Position numbers and translations under genes: made by a program
DNA from: Siphonodentalium dalli
Taxonomy: Eukaryota > Mollusca > Scaphopoda > Gadilida > Siphonodentaliidae
Assembly: GCA_032622095.1 (NCBI GenBank)
Contig: CP136069.1
Coordinates: forward strand, 2,577,462-2,641,461
Direction of reading: 5' to 3'
Length of the DNA stretch: 64,000 nt
Shown here: positions 12,290 to 23,565 of the stretch, in pieces
Layout: every line of letters begins with the position of its first letter
Numbering within the stretch: position 1 is the first letter of the stretch
Notes under the pieces: generated by a model
The model's database searches: none
Seen by the model: only the letters and a program-made list of their open reading frames with translations
What the model was told of the DNA's origin: nothing

Positions 12290-12733
12290 ACTGGTCCGCA
12301 GTTACGGGTAAGTAACTGCGGTGGCACCTCAGTTAACTGCGGTTTAGATAACCGTAGTTATATCACTTGACTGCTCTTACACAGCACATAAATGCTGACA
12401 TTCCTGTATTTGAATTGTGATAGCGAAAAGACTAGCCATGTGTGATGGATCTGTCAGTGGATGGTGCATGTATGACCGTATACCGGTACTTGACAAACAG
12501 TCATGGCAACTAAAACATGAAACAACAATACATAGTATACCATGTGCATGGTTGTTCCGCTGAAACAGATACCAGTTTAACCGCAAATGGTATGTTTTAA
12601 CTGCACAATCAGCCAGTTGTGGAATACAGTTTAACTGCATCTTATAACCGCGGTTAACATAAAACGAAACGCGGTTAAACTGGGGTGTCACCCCAGTTAG
12701 AGTTAGATGGGCCATTTACTTAGGGTAGTACAG
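12290..12733. mobile_element. TIR element, family F, left end eroded
   Basis: The right end GGGCCATTTACTTAGGGTAG then TACAGTA matches the termini of the element at 13951-15385. The interior has ACTGCGGTTA / TAACCGCGGTTA words and CACCCCAGTTAGA. The left TIR is not recognisable, so the start is approximate. Confidence 0.6.
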
Positions 12734-13348
12734 TATGTTCGATATTTTGGCATAAAAGCAACACATTTCTAGTGATGAGCAGATTAACTGAAACGGCACT
12801 TGATCTATATTTTCGTTGTCTGTTTATAATCGGCATCTGAAAAAAATCCTGCCGTTCCGATGATGGTTCCGATTATTTCCGCTTTTTCCAGTAAAGTGAG
12901 ATTTTCATGCAAATCTGCGGAGCAAAAGTTAGAGTTGCACATACTTCTGGGTGTGACTTGATGTGGTATTAAAAACAACAGATATTTATCTGGTGGGCCC
13001 GCTTGAAACTTGTTCCATTCTATAATGTTGGTGTATTTATTTTTGAATTTTATATTGATTTTTCAAATGTAGGTCAAGGGATGTAATTCCAGAAAAAATT
13101 TATCAAAAATATATTTATTTCAAAATTTTATAATTTACCAAGCGGACCCGCCAGATAAATACATAGAGGATATCCACACTTTTTCCGTGGATATGGGTTA
13201 TATCTCATGAGTGTGATAAAACATTGAATTTCCATGAGTGAAAAAGTGTGGATATTCTGTTTATTATATACTTTAGTTACTTGCCTATGGGCCAATGAAT
13301 GTCAATACATCAGAAATTTCAAGCTGACACATTACGCCCCAAAAAAAA
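12734..13348. repeat. Left arm of a 3-kb inverted repeat plus local hairpins; no gene
   Basis: About 12889-12985 (CTGCGGAGCAAAAGTTAGAG, GTGTGACTTGATGTGGTATT) is the inverted counterpart of about 16061-16175. The 13154-13255 segment forms a hairpin in which GGATATCCACACTTTTTC pairs with GAAAAAGTGTGGATATTC. No exon is recognised. Confidence 0.6.
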
Positions 13349-13526
13349 CATGAGATTATATAGCCACGCATGTATAACATGAGATTATATAGCCACGCAT
13401 GTATAACATGAGATTATATACCCACGCATGTATAACATGAGATTATATACCCACGCATGTATAACATGAGATTATATACCCACGCATGTATAACATGAGA
13501 TTATATACCCACGCATGTATAACATG
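13349..13526. repeat. 29-bp tandem repeat, about 6 copies
   Basis: The unit is ACATGAGATTATATACCCAC followed by GCATGTATA. The first two copies read TAGCC where the later ones read TACCC. Confidence 0.9.
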
Positions 13527-13728
13527 AGATCCATAAATCTTGCATTGCCATTTTTATTCCGGCAGACTAGCTACCAAAACAGACGGAAGTAAACCTTGGC
13601 ATCGACCTTGGCATTCCCAGATGGGCAACAACTCTAAACGCGAAGTGAGAGTAAATTCCGGTTATTTCGGCTTTGTAGTCCGGTTCATTCAGGCGCAATA
13701 CCAGTGAGATATTGATATCTCACTAGTG

Positions 13729-15987
13729 CAGGGCTTCCGCTAGGCCAGGGGTAGGGGAATGGGGCCAGTAGCCGTCAAGGGGAAAAATCCAGGTTAAACT
13801 AAAGTAGCCTGTTTTAGCACTGGTTGAACTACTTTCGTTATATCGGCCAATAGAATCGTGTGAGAGTAGAAATGGCAGATTGTTTTGTTCCATTTCTGCC
13901 CAAGTGCCAAGCTATCAAACCTTATACATGTACCTGTAACTTTAAAACTACTGTTATGCCCTAAGTAAATGGCCCATCTAACTGAAGTGGCACCCCAGTT
14001 TAACTGCGTTCCGTTTTAACCTACATGTAACCGCGGTTATAAGATGCGTTTAAAACGCAAGAGAACCGAATAAATTGTGCGGTTAAAACGGATACGTCGC
14101 GGTTAAACCGGTATATGTAGCTCTTAATGGAACAGATACCATATGGCGTATATGGCGTGTCATGTTTTAGTTGCCATGCTCGTTAGACAAGTTAGCACAA
14201 ATAACATGGCAGTGTCCCTTTCAATATCAATATTTTTTGTTGTGGATCTTCTATTTATTTTGGATAAATAGAACAGACATTCATATACCAATATTTTATG
14301 TTTTGGGTAAACGGAAGATTGTGATGTATGGTGTGAAAAAATCAAAGTGTTTTTTATTTATTTTTGGATTTCTTTTTATACCGTAATAATGTTGTATACT
14401 TTATAGTAGCCTTTTGGTGAAAATAACAGTTGGGGCTAACCCCGACGGGTAATCAGAATTCTTACGTCCCATTTTCGACTTTAACCATCGATAAAATAAA
14501 TATTTATATAATTATATATAAATATAATTATTCGACAATTTAGCTGATGAGTGCCAGTCACTTTCAATGTAAGGAAACGCGCTTAAAATGGAACAACCGC
14601 AAAATGGAAAAAATGCATTCAAACGGATCAAATGGCCACTGAATTTCAAACGGATTCGAGTGGATAATAATATAAAGTGGGGGTTAGAGTCCCACACATG
14701 CATCATAAATGTAAAGTGAGGGAAACAAAAATGCGTTTAAACGGAACAACCGCACTCTTCAAACGTCGGGCATTATTCGGAAATCGGAAACCGATATTTA
14801 AGTTTTCCGATCTTGCATTTGTTGCTATATAATCATAATTAACTACAAACGTGACACGCCAGCTAGATTCGTGAATTGCGTATGTACTATTACTAGTATT
14901 AAATTCAGCACTCTACTTTGCTTCAAACATAAGCATGTATTTTTTCTCAAGCCGAACAACGGACGTATACTAGAACATACTAGTATACGTCAAAATTATA
15001 CAGTTTTCAACAAGTCGGGATTAAAACATAAAATATATCGTGTTGAGTACCGATGGTGATAACAAAAACATACAATCAACTCCTGGTCGATTATGAAGTT
15101 ACCTCTTTGCCGTGATCGCTAAAACACAAAACGATAACATACACTGGTACCTGTAGATGCATGGGTAGTACCCCTCTCTTTCCCATTAAATATTCAAATA
15201 CCGGAAGGTTAACGTTTACGTGCGGTGTAACCGCAGTTAAGGGTTATTAACTGCGGTAACCTAACCGCATGTAACTGCGATGCCACCGCAGTTACGGCAA
15301 ATAACTGCGGTGCGGTTACGGTTTAACCCCAGTTGTAAACGGATTATAACTGCAGTTAATGGGTCATTTACTTAGGGCATAACAGTAGTAAATTTATTAG
15401 ATATAAATTAATTTACGAAGTACAGAACACTAGTAATTTGGATCCCGAGTTAAACGTGCTCGTTAATGTTAAAAGACTCACTGTGGAAGACCCAGCAGAT
15501 ATTTCGGATGCATAACGTAATCGGAATATATTTTAGCAGCTGCAGTGTAAATATAGAAGGCTGATTACATACTAATATCTGGCCGATGAGTATTCTTCGT
15601 GGGCAGTGGTAAGATGCCTTGATGCCCGGTGCGGCTACTCCCACATTTCTCTCTCGCTCTATTACAAAGTGAACAGTATATTTTGCGGTATAAAACATGA
15701 CAGGTACGATTAAAATACTGCTGTTTTGCATAACATAACCGGGTTCCGATCACTTCCTGTTTCAATTTTCTGTATAACAACGCGTTTAGAGTGTGTACAC
15801 TCACAAGATATAAAATAAATTCACCTTTTAAAATTCCTTAGTACTGTTCCAACAAAATTCAGAAGTTTTAAACATCTTTATACCTTTATAGACATGCAGT
15901 ATGTCCTGGGGTATGGCAGGAGGGGAAAACTTGGCGAGGGGAACGGGGCCGTCAAGGGGACCCCCTGCCGGTATAGCGGAAACCCTG
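13729..15987. mobile_element. hAT-type element with 8-bp duplication, host of a nested insertion
   Basis: The termini are CAGGGCTTCCGCTA (13729) and, inverted, TAGCGGAAACCCTG (15987). The flanks are CACTAGTG (13721-13728) and CACTGGTG (15988-15995), an 8-bp duplication with one substitution. A CAGGG-type terminus plus an 8-bp duplication is the hAT signature. Removing the nested element at 13951-15385 leaves about 820 bp without a transposase frame, so it is a non-autonomous derivative. Confidence 0.85.
13951..15385. mobile_element. 1.4-kb TA-flanked TIR element, family F
   Basis: The termini CTGTTATGCCCTAAGTAAAT then GGCCCAT are inverted at the right end (ATGGGTCATTTACTTAGGGC then ATAACAG). 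TA flanks both ends (13949-13950 and 15386-15387). Subterminal regions repeat AACTGCGGTTA-type words. The middle (14130-15190) is AT-rich and shows no recognisable transposase. It lies inside the hAT element and is therefore younger. Confidence 0.8.
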
Positions 15988-16350
15988 CACTGGTGGGATA
16001 TCACTTACATGTATATCTCACTGCTAAAACCTTATAATTCATGGGCAAGTATATAATTAATGTTGTTTCCAATACCACATCAAGTCACACTCTGAAGTAC
16101 AGTGTATGTACTGCAACTCATAACTTTTGCTCTGCAGATTTTCATGGAAATCCCCATTCAAAATTGTTCACTTGACATCCCCCTTAACTCTTTCGCTACC
16201 ACCCGCCACCACAGACTTATCCCCCAGTGCCACGCATCCTGTACATATATCCATGTATTTCAGGTATATATGGGTAATACATTATATCTCAAGCAGTTTC
16301 TAATATAATTAGTTGAAATTTCACATGTACATGTATATAGACATAGGTAT
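15988..16350. repeat. Right arm of inverted repeat flanking the hAT element; no gene
   Basis: About 16061-16175 is the inverted partner of about 12889-12985 (AATACCACATCAAGTCACAC, ACTTTTGCTCTGCAGATTTT). The hAT element thus landed within the loop of a pre-existing foldback of about 1 kb. Confidence 0.55.
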
Positions 16351-16359
16351 ACCCTGTTG

Positions 16360-16830
16360 AATGCCGCCGTGGACACGCCCACCAAGGTCACGTGACATTG
16401 GCGGCCATCTTGCATTAGTGACTATTTGCCGGTATATGTACAGTTTGTGTGGGTACATGTATGACTGGGTGTGTTGTTTGTTTTCTAATTTTCAACCAAA
16501 TTATACGACGTCCAACAGTAAGGTACACGGGAGTAACCTATATGAACCCACTTTGGACATAAAATAGGTCACGTGATCTTGGCGTCCATCTTGGATTTAT
16601 GCAAGTTGCCACCTATTTGTAGCAAAATGGGATACAATGGCGCACTTTGTTGAGTTCGTGCTTTTGTTGCTTGAATATTCCCTGATAGGTACAATTCCAA
16701 ATATAGATATACGGTATATATATATAACCATACCCATATGTATATATACCTGCAGGGGGACATATGACCCTGCTCAGCCCCTTATAAGTCACGTGATCTT
16801 GACGGCCATCTTGAATTTCAGGAAAATTGG
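16360..16830. repeat. Three diverged ~210-bp repeats with CACGTGA and GCCATCTTG
   Basis: The phrase GGTCACGTGA..TTGGCGGCCATCTTG recurs near 16376, 16567 and 16786, each followed by a diverged block. It is related in vocabulary to the AAGATGGC array at 9309-12290. No open frame is convincing. Confidence 0.6.
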
Positions 16831-16976
16831 GTTTTACGATGATTTATGTGAATTATATGGGTCACGCGGGCGTACGAATGGTCAACTCACCAGCATAATT
16901 AATTTAGTTGCCTGTTATCACCACTGGAAAACGATACAATAGACAAGGGTTGTTCAAAACCAGTAAAAGGTGTATT

Positions 16977-17330
16977 ATAAATAATAGGTATAAGTATATT
17001 ATGCGCTGCAGGCGCCCCTCGATCATTAGAGTATAGAGGTTAGTTACCCACCCACCACCCCATCCCGCCACCCATAGTATCTTATGCGCTGCATGACGCC
17101 CCTATAGAGGCTACTGCCCACATAAATAATAGGTATAAGTATCTTATGCGCCGCAGGCGCCCCTCGATCATTAGAGTATGGAGTTAGTTACCCACCCACC
17201 ACCCCATCCCGCCACCCATAGCATCTTATGCGCCGCAGGTGCCCCTATAGAGGCTACTGCCCACATAAATAATAGGTATAAGTAACTTATGCGCCGCAGG
17301 CGGCCCTCGATCATTAGAGTATAGAGGTAA
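16977..17330. repeat. ~143-bp tandem repeat, 2.4 copies
   Basis: Units start ATAAATAATAGGTATAAGTA at 16977, 17122 and 17264. Each has two CTTATGCGCYGCAGG segments and a CCCACCCACCACCCCATCCC segment. Confidence 0.85.
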
Positions 17331-17767
17331 TAACAATAACTTCTTCAGTCCTGAGTCTTCTGCGAGCAGCCATTTTCGACTGATAACCACGTGCTAACAA
17401 CAATGACGTAATATTCCGGCTCTGACTGTACTCCCATAACGTCAGAAATAGCATGACCTTGATAACATTGTCGCTTTAAATTGTTCGCGCGCAACAGTAC
17501 TACAGATAAATACATTGTACACTGCCAAACATACCGGAAAGAATAGAGTTATATCCCATACATTAGACTACATACCAAATTCGCAAAAATGCGCGATTGG
17601 CAGCGTCTTCGAAGTTCGCGTTTGGCAGCGAAAGAGTTAAAGGGGCATGTCCTATCGCATTTATTTTGCAGATTCGTTGCGAGTAACGCTTTCACGTCCT
17701 GTACTACTATTAGACGATGAGGAATTAAGATAACATACATGTAAATGTCCAAATATTAAAATATATC
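17331..17767. other. No gene seen
   Basis: Mixed-composition sequence with CACGTG, TGACGTAA and ACGTCAG words at 17390-17450 and GCAGCG repeats near 17600-17632. Nothing is assigned. Confidence 0.4.
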
Positions 17768-18008
17768 TTAAGGGCTTTGTGGACCCAATTTTTCCACTAT
17801 TTCCCAAAATTTGATAGAGTCCAAATAAAGGATTCTGTTCATGTATATTAGTAATAATAGAAACCATGCCCATTGATGCAACATTTTAAGAGTATACTTC
17901 ATGGTGGATTATGTTAGAAATACAAAATGTGAACTTTATTCAGATTTAAAAAAATAAAATTTACAGGCAATGGCCCAAGAAAAACAAAGTCCATATCTAA
18001 GAATCATA

Positions 18009-19303
18009 CTCTCTCCTGCCAAATAAACGTGACGTCACGTTTATTTATTTAAAGAAAAATACGACAGCATCACGATTATTAGGCGCCATCACGATTATTT
18101 AAAGTTCTTGCAAAGTCGCGGAATTTTCAGTCAAAAAGTTAGAAAAAACGTGCAGCTCACTAAAAAAAATAGAAGTGCACTTGACAAGTTGACAGGAATG
18201 TGGGAGAATCTCATTCCTAACAGGATTTAGGCCTCTAGATCATGATGTCCGTGTATAAACAGACGGATTATCGCAGTTAATTACAACTCATCAAAGCTTA
18301 TAATCACACAGTGACAACTAATTATCGTTGGGACGGAACCGACTTCTACTATCAAAACGGGACTTAATGCTAAAATCACATCACCAGGCTTATATTATAA
18401 AATAATCAGTGAAACTAATCTGAGTGACAACTGATGAACTAATTTAACTTGACGTGGCCGACTTCTCCAAACAATACTGTTATCGTGACCCAATTATGCG
18501 CTATCATGAAGACACAGAAGCTGTGAGTCGTGTGCACACATGCGTGACTGGTTTTGGCTATAAATGGAAAGTTACGACACCGCAGTAGCTTCTGTGTGTA
18601 CTAGTACACAGGAACATGTATTTAAATCTATGCAATAAAGCAATACAATAACATGTCCGTGTATTCAAAGCACAGTTTAATTATGAATGCGATGACTTGG
18701 CAACAGTTCCACATTATTAACCACAACTTACGTTTTATGTCGGATTTAAGTTTTATGTCGGATTTTAAATAGCCGATGTGCGACATAAGAAAGATAACTC
18801 TAATTTACATCTCGAGCGAAATATTGATGGATGATGCAACCGATATGCCAACTAATTTCCCGCAAGTTCCACCTTTTACTCATTGTCACTGATCAAAATG
18901 CCGAACTTTATTTATCATAAATAATAATAGAAGTTTCCCCACTATATTTGTTTTTCGCATTATAGAACTGGTTGAATTAATGTGGTCCGTTTTATAAGCT
19001 CCATTACAGCATTTCAAACCGCGCGTTCCGTTATTGTTCCGTTTTTGTTTCCAATCTGGAATTTAAAATAATTCTACAGCAGACGAAAAGGAGCCAATGA
19101 GAACAACTTGCATGCATGGGAACTTGCCCAACAATGCCAAATTAATTAAGGCCTACATTCTGCTTCATTTATAGTAGAAATATGGTAAAATGCCATCATT
19201 GTGCGCCATCACTATTATTTGGCACCATCACTATTATTAATAACACCCGAAAATGTGCACCATCACTATTATTTGGCCATCACTATTATTAGGCAGGGGA
19301 GAG
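18009..19303. mobile_element. 1.3-kb TA-flanked TIR element with subterminal repeats
   Basis: The termini CTCTCTCCTGCCAAATAA and, at the right end inverted, CTCTCCCCTGCCTAATAA are flanked by TA (18007-18008 and 19304-19305). The uninterrupted site is preserved in the opposite arm of the foldback around 20208. Subterminal copies of CATCAC(G/T)ATTATT occur twice on the left and four times on the right, a layout typical of transposase-binding sites. No transposase frame is present. Confidence 0.8.
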
Positions 19304-19642
19304 TATATGGGAATATGTACTGAACACTGTGATGAATGATGTACTACAAAAAAAATATATATATATTTCTTGAGCATTCTTTGAAAATAATACTTTGAAC
19401 CAGTTGTTGACAAAGGATATATAATATTGCTTAAACATTGGCTGTGTGGATGCTAGAATGTACATGTATGGGTTAAGCAGTGGCCATTGTAATGCTGTGA
19501 ACTCTGTTGACAGTAGAATGCTAAGCCTCAATCAAAACCCTGCCAGACCTTCACACTATTTCTAGTAAGTACTAGTAGGTCATCACTCACTCAACTCCCA
19601 CATGAGTGATTATCCTGACACCAGCTAAAAGCTATTCACACC

Positions 19643-20013
19643 CAGGGGCGCCAGAAGAGGGGGGCAGCTGACCCCCCTGCCCTTGACCAAGGGGGGCCAG
19701 CGGGGGCAGGACTTGCCCTATTTCTGGAGACAGAATTTTTTTTTTTTGTGTTTAATCTCGTGTTTTTATAGCAAAATGTGACTTTTTTGGTCCAAATACC
19801 ACCAATTTCACAAGGAATATGAATTTTTTGTCAATTTTATCACAAAACAGCCATAAAAACCGACAAATACCTTTGAAATAGGGATTTTTGCCACAATGAA
19901 TTTATGGTTATTTTCCCGAGTTTGCGGAGAAAATGCCTGAATTTTTTTTGCGGAAAAGTCCCCTTTTTGTAGGCTCTTCCCCTCCCTGCCCTTGGATGGT
20001 TCCGGCGCCCCTG
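19643..20013. mobile_element. hAT MITE with perfect 8-bp duplication
   Basis: A 371-bp element with termini CAGGGGCGCCAGAA and TTCCGGCGCCCCTG. The flanks are identical 8-mers TTCACACC (19635-19642 and 20014-20021). The terminus and duplication length place it in hAT. The interior is GC-rich near the ends and T-rich in the middle, and non-coding. Confidence 0.92.
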
Positions 20014-20577
20014 TTCACACCAGACTGGATATAAGCCATGGAACGTTGACCCATAAACTGCTGGCTCTTATTCAACCATATTGTGAAGTTATGAGTATAT
20101 CATTTGTCAACAACTGGTTCAAAGTAATTTTTCAAAGAACGCTCAAGAAATATAATATTTTTTTTGTAGTACATCATTCATCACAGTGTTCAGTACATAT
20201 TCCCATATTTGATTCTTAGATATGGACTTTGTTTTTCTGCCTGTAAATTTTATTTTTTTAAATCTCAATAAAGTTCACATTTTGTATTTCTAACATAATC
20301 CACCATGAAGTATACTCTTCAAATGTTGCATCAATGGGCATGGTTTCTATGATTACTAATATATATGAACAGAATCCTTTATTTGCACTCTAAAATTTTT
20401 GGAAAAATTGGGTCGACCACAATTTAAAGCCCTTAAACTTAAAGTTAATGATTAATCTGAATCGTCTAATTTGTTGGACTACTATACAAGTACAACTGAT
20501 AATTTATTGAAATTGACATACACATACGGTACATTGTATGATGACAAAGTTCGTCTGATTCTCTAAGACATACATAC

Positions 20578-20663
20578 CCTGGAACATGTGATCCATCTCT
20601 AAGTGAAGAAAATGATCTTCTCTGTTCTAAAGAAGGACCTCCTCCAAAAGCAATAGTGGTCAT
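20578..20663 (-). CDS. Possible first coding exon, unidentified protein
   Basis: On the minus strand an ATG at 20663-20661 opens 28 codons plus two bases (starting MTTIAFGGGPSLEQRR, ending GSHVPG) before the donor GTATGT at 20577-20572. Composition differs from the surrounding repeats: mixed codons, no low complexity. I do not recognise the protein. The next exon is not found in the window. It could also be a chance frame. Confidence 0.35.
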
Positions 20664-20901
20664 GATTTTCTAGTTTCAGTCACTCACAAAATTGTCAAAA
20701 AATCTGAATTTTGTTCTCGAAATCAATAACTGAGTTTATGATCACAGAACAACGGCAGACATTCCCCATAAAGCACCTGTTTGACACTCGTCTTGTTTTA
20801 ACGAGGAATAATCTCTGTTGCTATGAGCAGTAGCCGATTAAAACGACAACAGCCAATTGCCGCATTCATTTCTGTTTACATTGGTGTCAAGATCGATAAA
20901 A
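20664..20901. promoter_or_regulatory. Possible bidirectional promoter
   Basis: This 238-bp stretch lies between two divergent candidate first exons. It has a CCAAT word at 20853-20857 and GTTGCTATGAGCAG at 20818-20831, which resembles half an RFX X-box. It is not part of any repeat seen elsewhere in the window. The inference rests on the exons being real. Confidence 0.35.
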
Positions 20902-21024
20902 ATGGCGGAAGTGTTGACCGAATCGTCCTTTGCGCATGCGGGCACCTGGTTGGGAATGACAACAAAATGTTCTCTCCAAATTGTGCACATAATTTCCCAC
21001 GATTTATCCGAAGATTTTCAGTAA
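20902..21024 (+). CDS. Possible first exon or short ORF, unidentified
   Basis: ATAAAAATGGCGGAAG gives a strong start context. The frame runs 40 codons (MAEVLTESSFAHAGTW ...) to TAA at 21022-21024. A GTAATT at 21021 could instead be a splice donor just before the stop. No family is recognised. An AATAAA lies at 21443-21448. Confidence 0.3.
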   Translation: MAEVLTESSFAHAGTWLGMTTKCSLQIVHIISHDLSEDFQ

Positions 21025-21772
21025 TTCGTTGATTAGAATGATTGTGGAAACTCAGTGATTACTTTGGAACTAAACAAAATCAGTTTAGGATTTGCGGTGT
21101 AGGTTTTTAAATAGATTTCGTATTTCATGTTTTCGGCGCCATTGATTTTATTTTCTTGTTGGATTATCTCCCTTGATTGGCTCAGACTCGGCAAGTTATC
21201 GCCCTTGATTCTCTTTTACATTTTGCTCCAATTATTTCTAACAACAACAATTTCTAACTAAATATTTTACTATAAACTAAATATTGTCATTCAAATGATT
21301 CAATGATTCGTGATCTTTATATTTCATAATTAATTGAATTGGTCAAGAAAACATTTCATTGTTGAATAAAAGTGTTAACTTATAATAAAAATTATGTATG
21401 AGACTATGACTGAATCATTGAATGGATATTGTTTTTTGTATAAATAAAGTTTATTTGTGCATAAGTGTCATATAGCCTAAGCTAAAGAACAGAGCACGGA
21501 TCCGGTCAACAGGAAAACCTATAGCTGGTAACCAATAGTCAAAATTCAATACACGTGATCGGATGCAACAGTGAAATAAGATGAAACAACATAATAATTC
21601 ATTGCTCAGTAGAAAATGAGGACGCGCGGGGATCAGGCAATTAAATACTATAATAGTATAAGGATGTACCATACTCGAGGTGACAACAGCTAGGGCTGTG
21701 GTGTAGAGGGATGATAAAGTAAACAATATATGTACCGGTACTTGTTCAATCAGGTTCAATTGTATTATATTA
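21025..21772. other. No clear gene; possible 3' end signal
   Basis: AT-rich sequence. ATAAATAAAGTTTATTTGTG at 21440-21459 has the form of a polyadenylation signal followed by a T/GT-rich stretch on the + strand. A 133-codon minus frame at 21451-21852 crosses a MITE border and is not credible. Confidence 0.35.
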
Positions 21773-22124
21773 AGTGAACGTTCAGACAACCACGATTCAA
21801 TCGTAAGTGGAAGGATTTCCGTCGTAGGAAGTAACCGGTAGTTAGACTGCACATGCTCACATCAATATCACAAGTAAAAAAATAATATGAAGTACTGTTT
21901 GATTTTAGATTCAAAATCATGACGTATCCTTGGATACTTCCACTTGCAACGTAATCGCAGTCATGTGTACGTAAAAATTGTGGCTGGAAAGATCGCAGGG
22001 TTGTCAATTACATGCTTACGAACCACCTACAATATCATCATGTACGACGACATCAGAATCGTTTGAACAAACTATCCAGGATTCCTCCACTTACGATTGA
22101 ATCGTGGTCGTCTGAACATTCACT
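21773..22124. mobile_element. TIR MITE, about 350 bp
   Basis: Left AGTGAACGTTCAGACAACC.. and right ..GTCGTCTGAACATTCACT are inverted over about 40 bp, including CACGATTCAATCGTAAGTGG. The target duplication is not clear (the left flank holds TTA, the right GAGG). Non-coding. Confidence 0.75.
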
Positions 22125-23366
22125 GAGGATTTTGAATTAAACAGCTTTGTAGATTCGTAGAATAGATGGACATGCACAGTAATAAAGATAAGATAATTTT
22201 GTTGCATCACTCTTAGAATTGTTTCCATAAAGTAAGCTTTTAATAGTTATCCTTATTTGTTTATCTGAAAATGTTGGATTTCTGTCCGTCCACTCATATA
22301 CCGGTACCTCAACCATCTCAATGAAAATTGGTATGCTGGTTTGGCATCAGGAGGGCTTCCAAAAGAGGTTTCATTGGCATTGTTCACATTTCCCGTTTAA
22401 GAGTTATCCTTTTTCTTTATCGGAAACTGTTGGATTTCCCTCCGTTTTTTGTTAGAATTGTCAAGTAATTTGTTCATTCATCACATATGTTTTCACAATT
22501 TGGTTTCCGACCGGCCCATATTTCAGTTTTCACCATGGGGGTATCCCAGCACCCATGGTGTACCGGTATCCTCTTGTTGCATATGCATAGTGTACATGTA
22601 TACATTTGTATATATAAATATGGCGTTATGTAGGGTACCTTTACACTGGCCAATGGCTCTTTCAGCCCTATAACCCAAACTTCCTTCTCATACACTAGCT
22701 GTAGGACCATAGGGCTATAGGATTATTTCTTATTTATGCGCCAGGAATAAGCACTGACTGGAAATTGCATGGGCCAAATGTGTATGTGGTATTGATGCCT
22801 GGATTTTCGTAATTTTAGTTATCGATATTGCTAACTGTAGGCATGCCACTACATGTATATACATGTACCATGTGTCAGATTTGTTCATTCGGGTAGGTTA
22901 TAGCTTTTTTCAATGACAAATTGTCATTAAAGAATGCTATAACCTACTCGAATGAGTTGTACATGTACATGATGGATTGACACAGGCAAATTTCAAATCA
23001 ACGTCGCAAGTGATACCAGATATCCTTATGCACCCCGGGTGTTGTCAGCTGCCAATGGTAAGATGATACACTGCATGTGATTGCCAGTCGTTCTCTCATG
23101 TAAAGCTGGACCATAATATTTCTGGGAAAAAAAGCCTGGTTATGTAGTCAAGAGGCTGTCCATAACTAACAGTGTTCATGCGAGAGACTGGTCCTTTAAA
23201 CTAATTTGAACAAGCAGCTAAGCTGTCTAATATGCAGCAATTTGTCCATATCAACCGTGGTGTTGGAACATCAAAGTGTCATATAAATAAAATTTAGTTA
23301 CCACATGTACACATAACATCATGGAACGTAATCAGACACTAACAATTTCAGTTCTGCACACTCCTA
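22125..23366. other. No gene; repeat fragments and one hairpin
   Basis: 22260-22450 contains two diverged copies of a block with GTTGGATTTC(T/C)..TCCGT and CAACCATCTCAATGAAAATT, of dispersed-repeat type. A ~70-nt hairpin lies at 22886-22956. The rest is unassigned. Confidence 0.45.
22886..22956. other. ~70-nt hairpin, pre-miRNA-sized
   Basis: CATTCGGGTAGGTTATAGC pairs with GCTATAACCTACTCGAATG with one mismatch, and the stem continues through TTTTTTCAATGACAA / TTGTCATTAAAGAAT. Only this copy is seen in the window. It may be a solitary MITE remnant rather than an RNA gene. Confidence 0.5.
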
Positions 23367-23565
23367 TAGCAATGTCCTAAATAATCGACTCCTTAACCAC
23401 AGCAGAATTATGGGTAATTTTTCAGAATTTAGTCGGAAAATGGCTTGTTGCTGTTCATCAGAAAGCTCTCTGATGAATGTCAACAAGCCATATTTCCGAC
23501 TAAATCCTGAAAAGTTACCCATAATTCTGCTGTGTTTAAGGAGTCGTTTATTTAGGGCATTACTG
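23367..23565. mobile_element. Hairpin MITE, family G, copy 2
   Basis: An almost complete foldback with the same terminus (here GCAATGTCCTAAATAATCGA; the right end is intact) and interior as copy 1. TA lies at 23365-23366 and 23566-23567. It contains two inverted copies of AGCTCTC around the centre. Confidence 0.8.

Larger units (their letters stand above)
9309..12290. repeat. Degenerate tandem repeat with AAGATGGCTGC / GGTCACC blocks
   Basis: Diverged units of roughly 170-350 bp repeat the order: CAAGATGGCTGCTGGCGGCC, ATCTAGAGGTCACCCCGAAG, AAGTTTGGTGACAAT, GGATGTGGTCTGTAGGGTGTG, TTTAGTCATGCAAAGAGTAA. Clear starts are at about 9424, 9947, 10075, 10247, 10598, 11139, 11633, 11812, 11981 and 12232. 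Two TIR elements (9601-9943 and 10721-11100) have inserted into it. No coding capacity is visible. Confidence 0.8.
17768..20436. repeat. 2.7-kb inverted repeat (foldback), split by two younger elements
   Basis: Left arm 17768-18006 plus 19306-about 19480 matches right arm 20436 back to about 20040 in inverted sense, for example ACTTCATGGTGGATTATGTT against AACATAATCCACCATGAAGT. Arm identity is high but not perfect. The left arm is interrupted by the element at 18009-19303, and the loop carries the hAT MITE at 19643-20013. Confidence 0.85.

Noticed and set aside
14536-14585. Hammerhead-ribozyme-like CTGATGAG ... GGAAACGC
   Set aside because: Helix II does not form between the two conserved boxes and no matching cleavage-site helix was found, so only the short words match.
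21451-21852. 133-codon minus-strand frame
   Set aside because: It runs into the TIR of the MITE at 21773-22124 and has no splice signals or recognisable motif.
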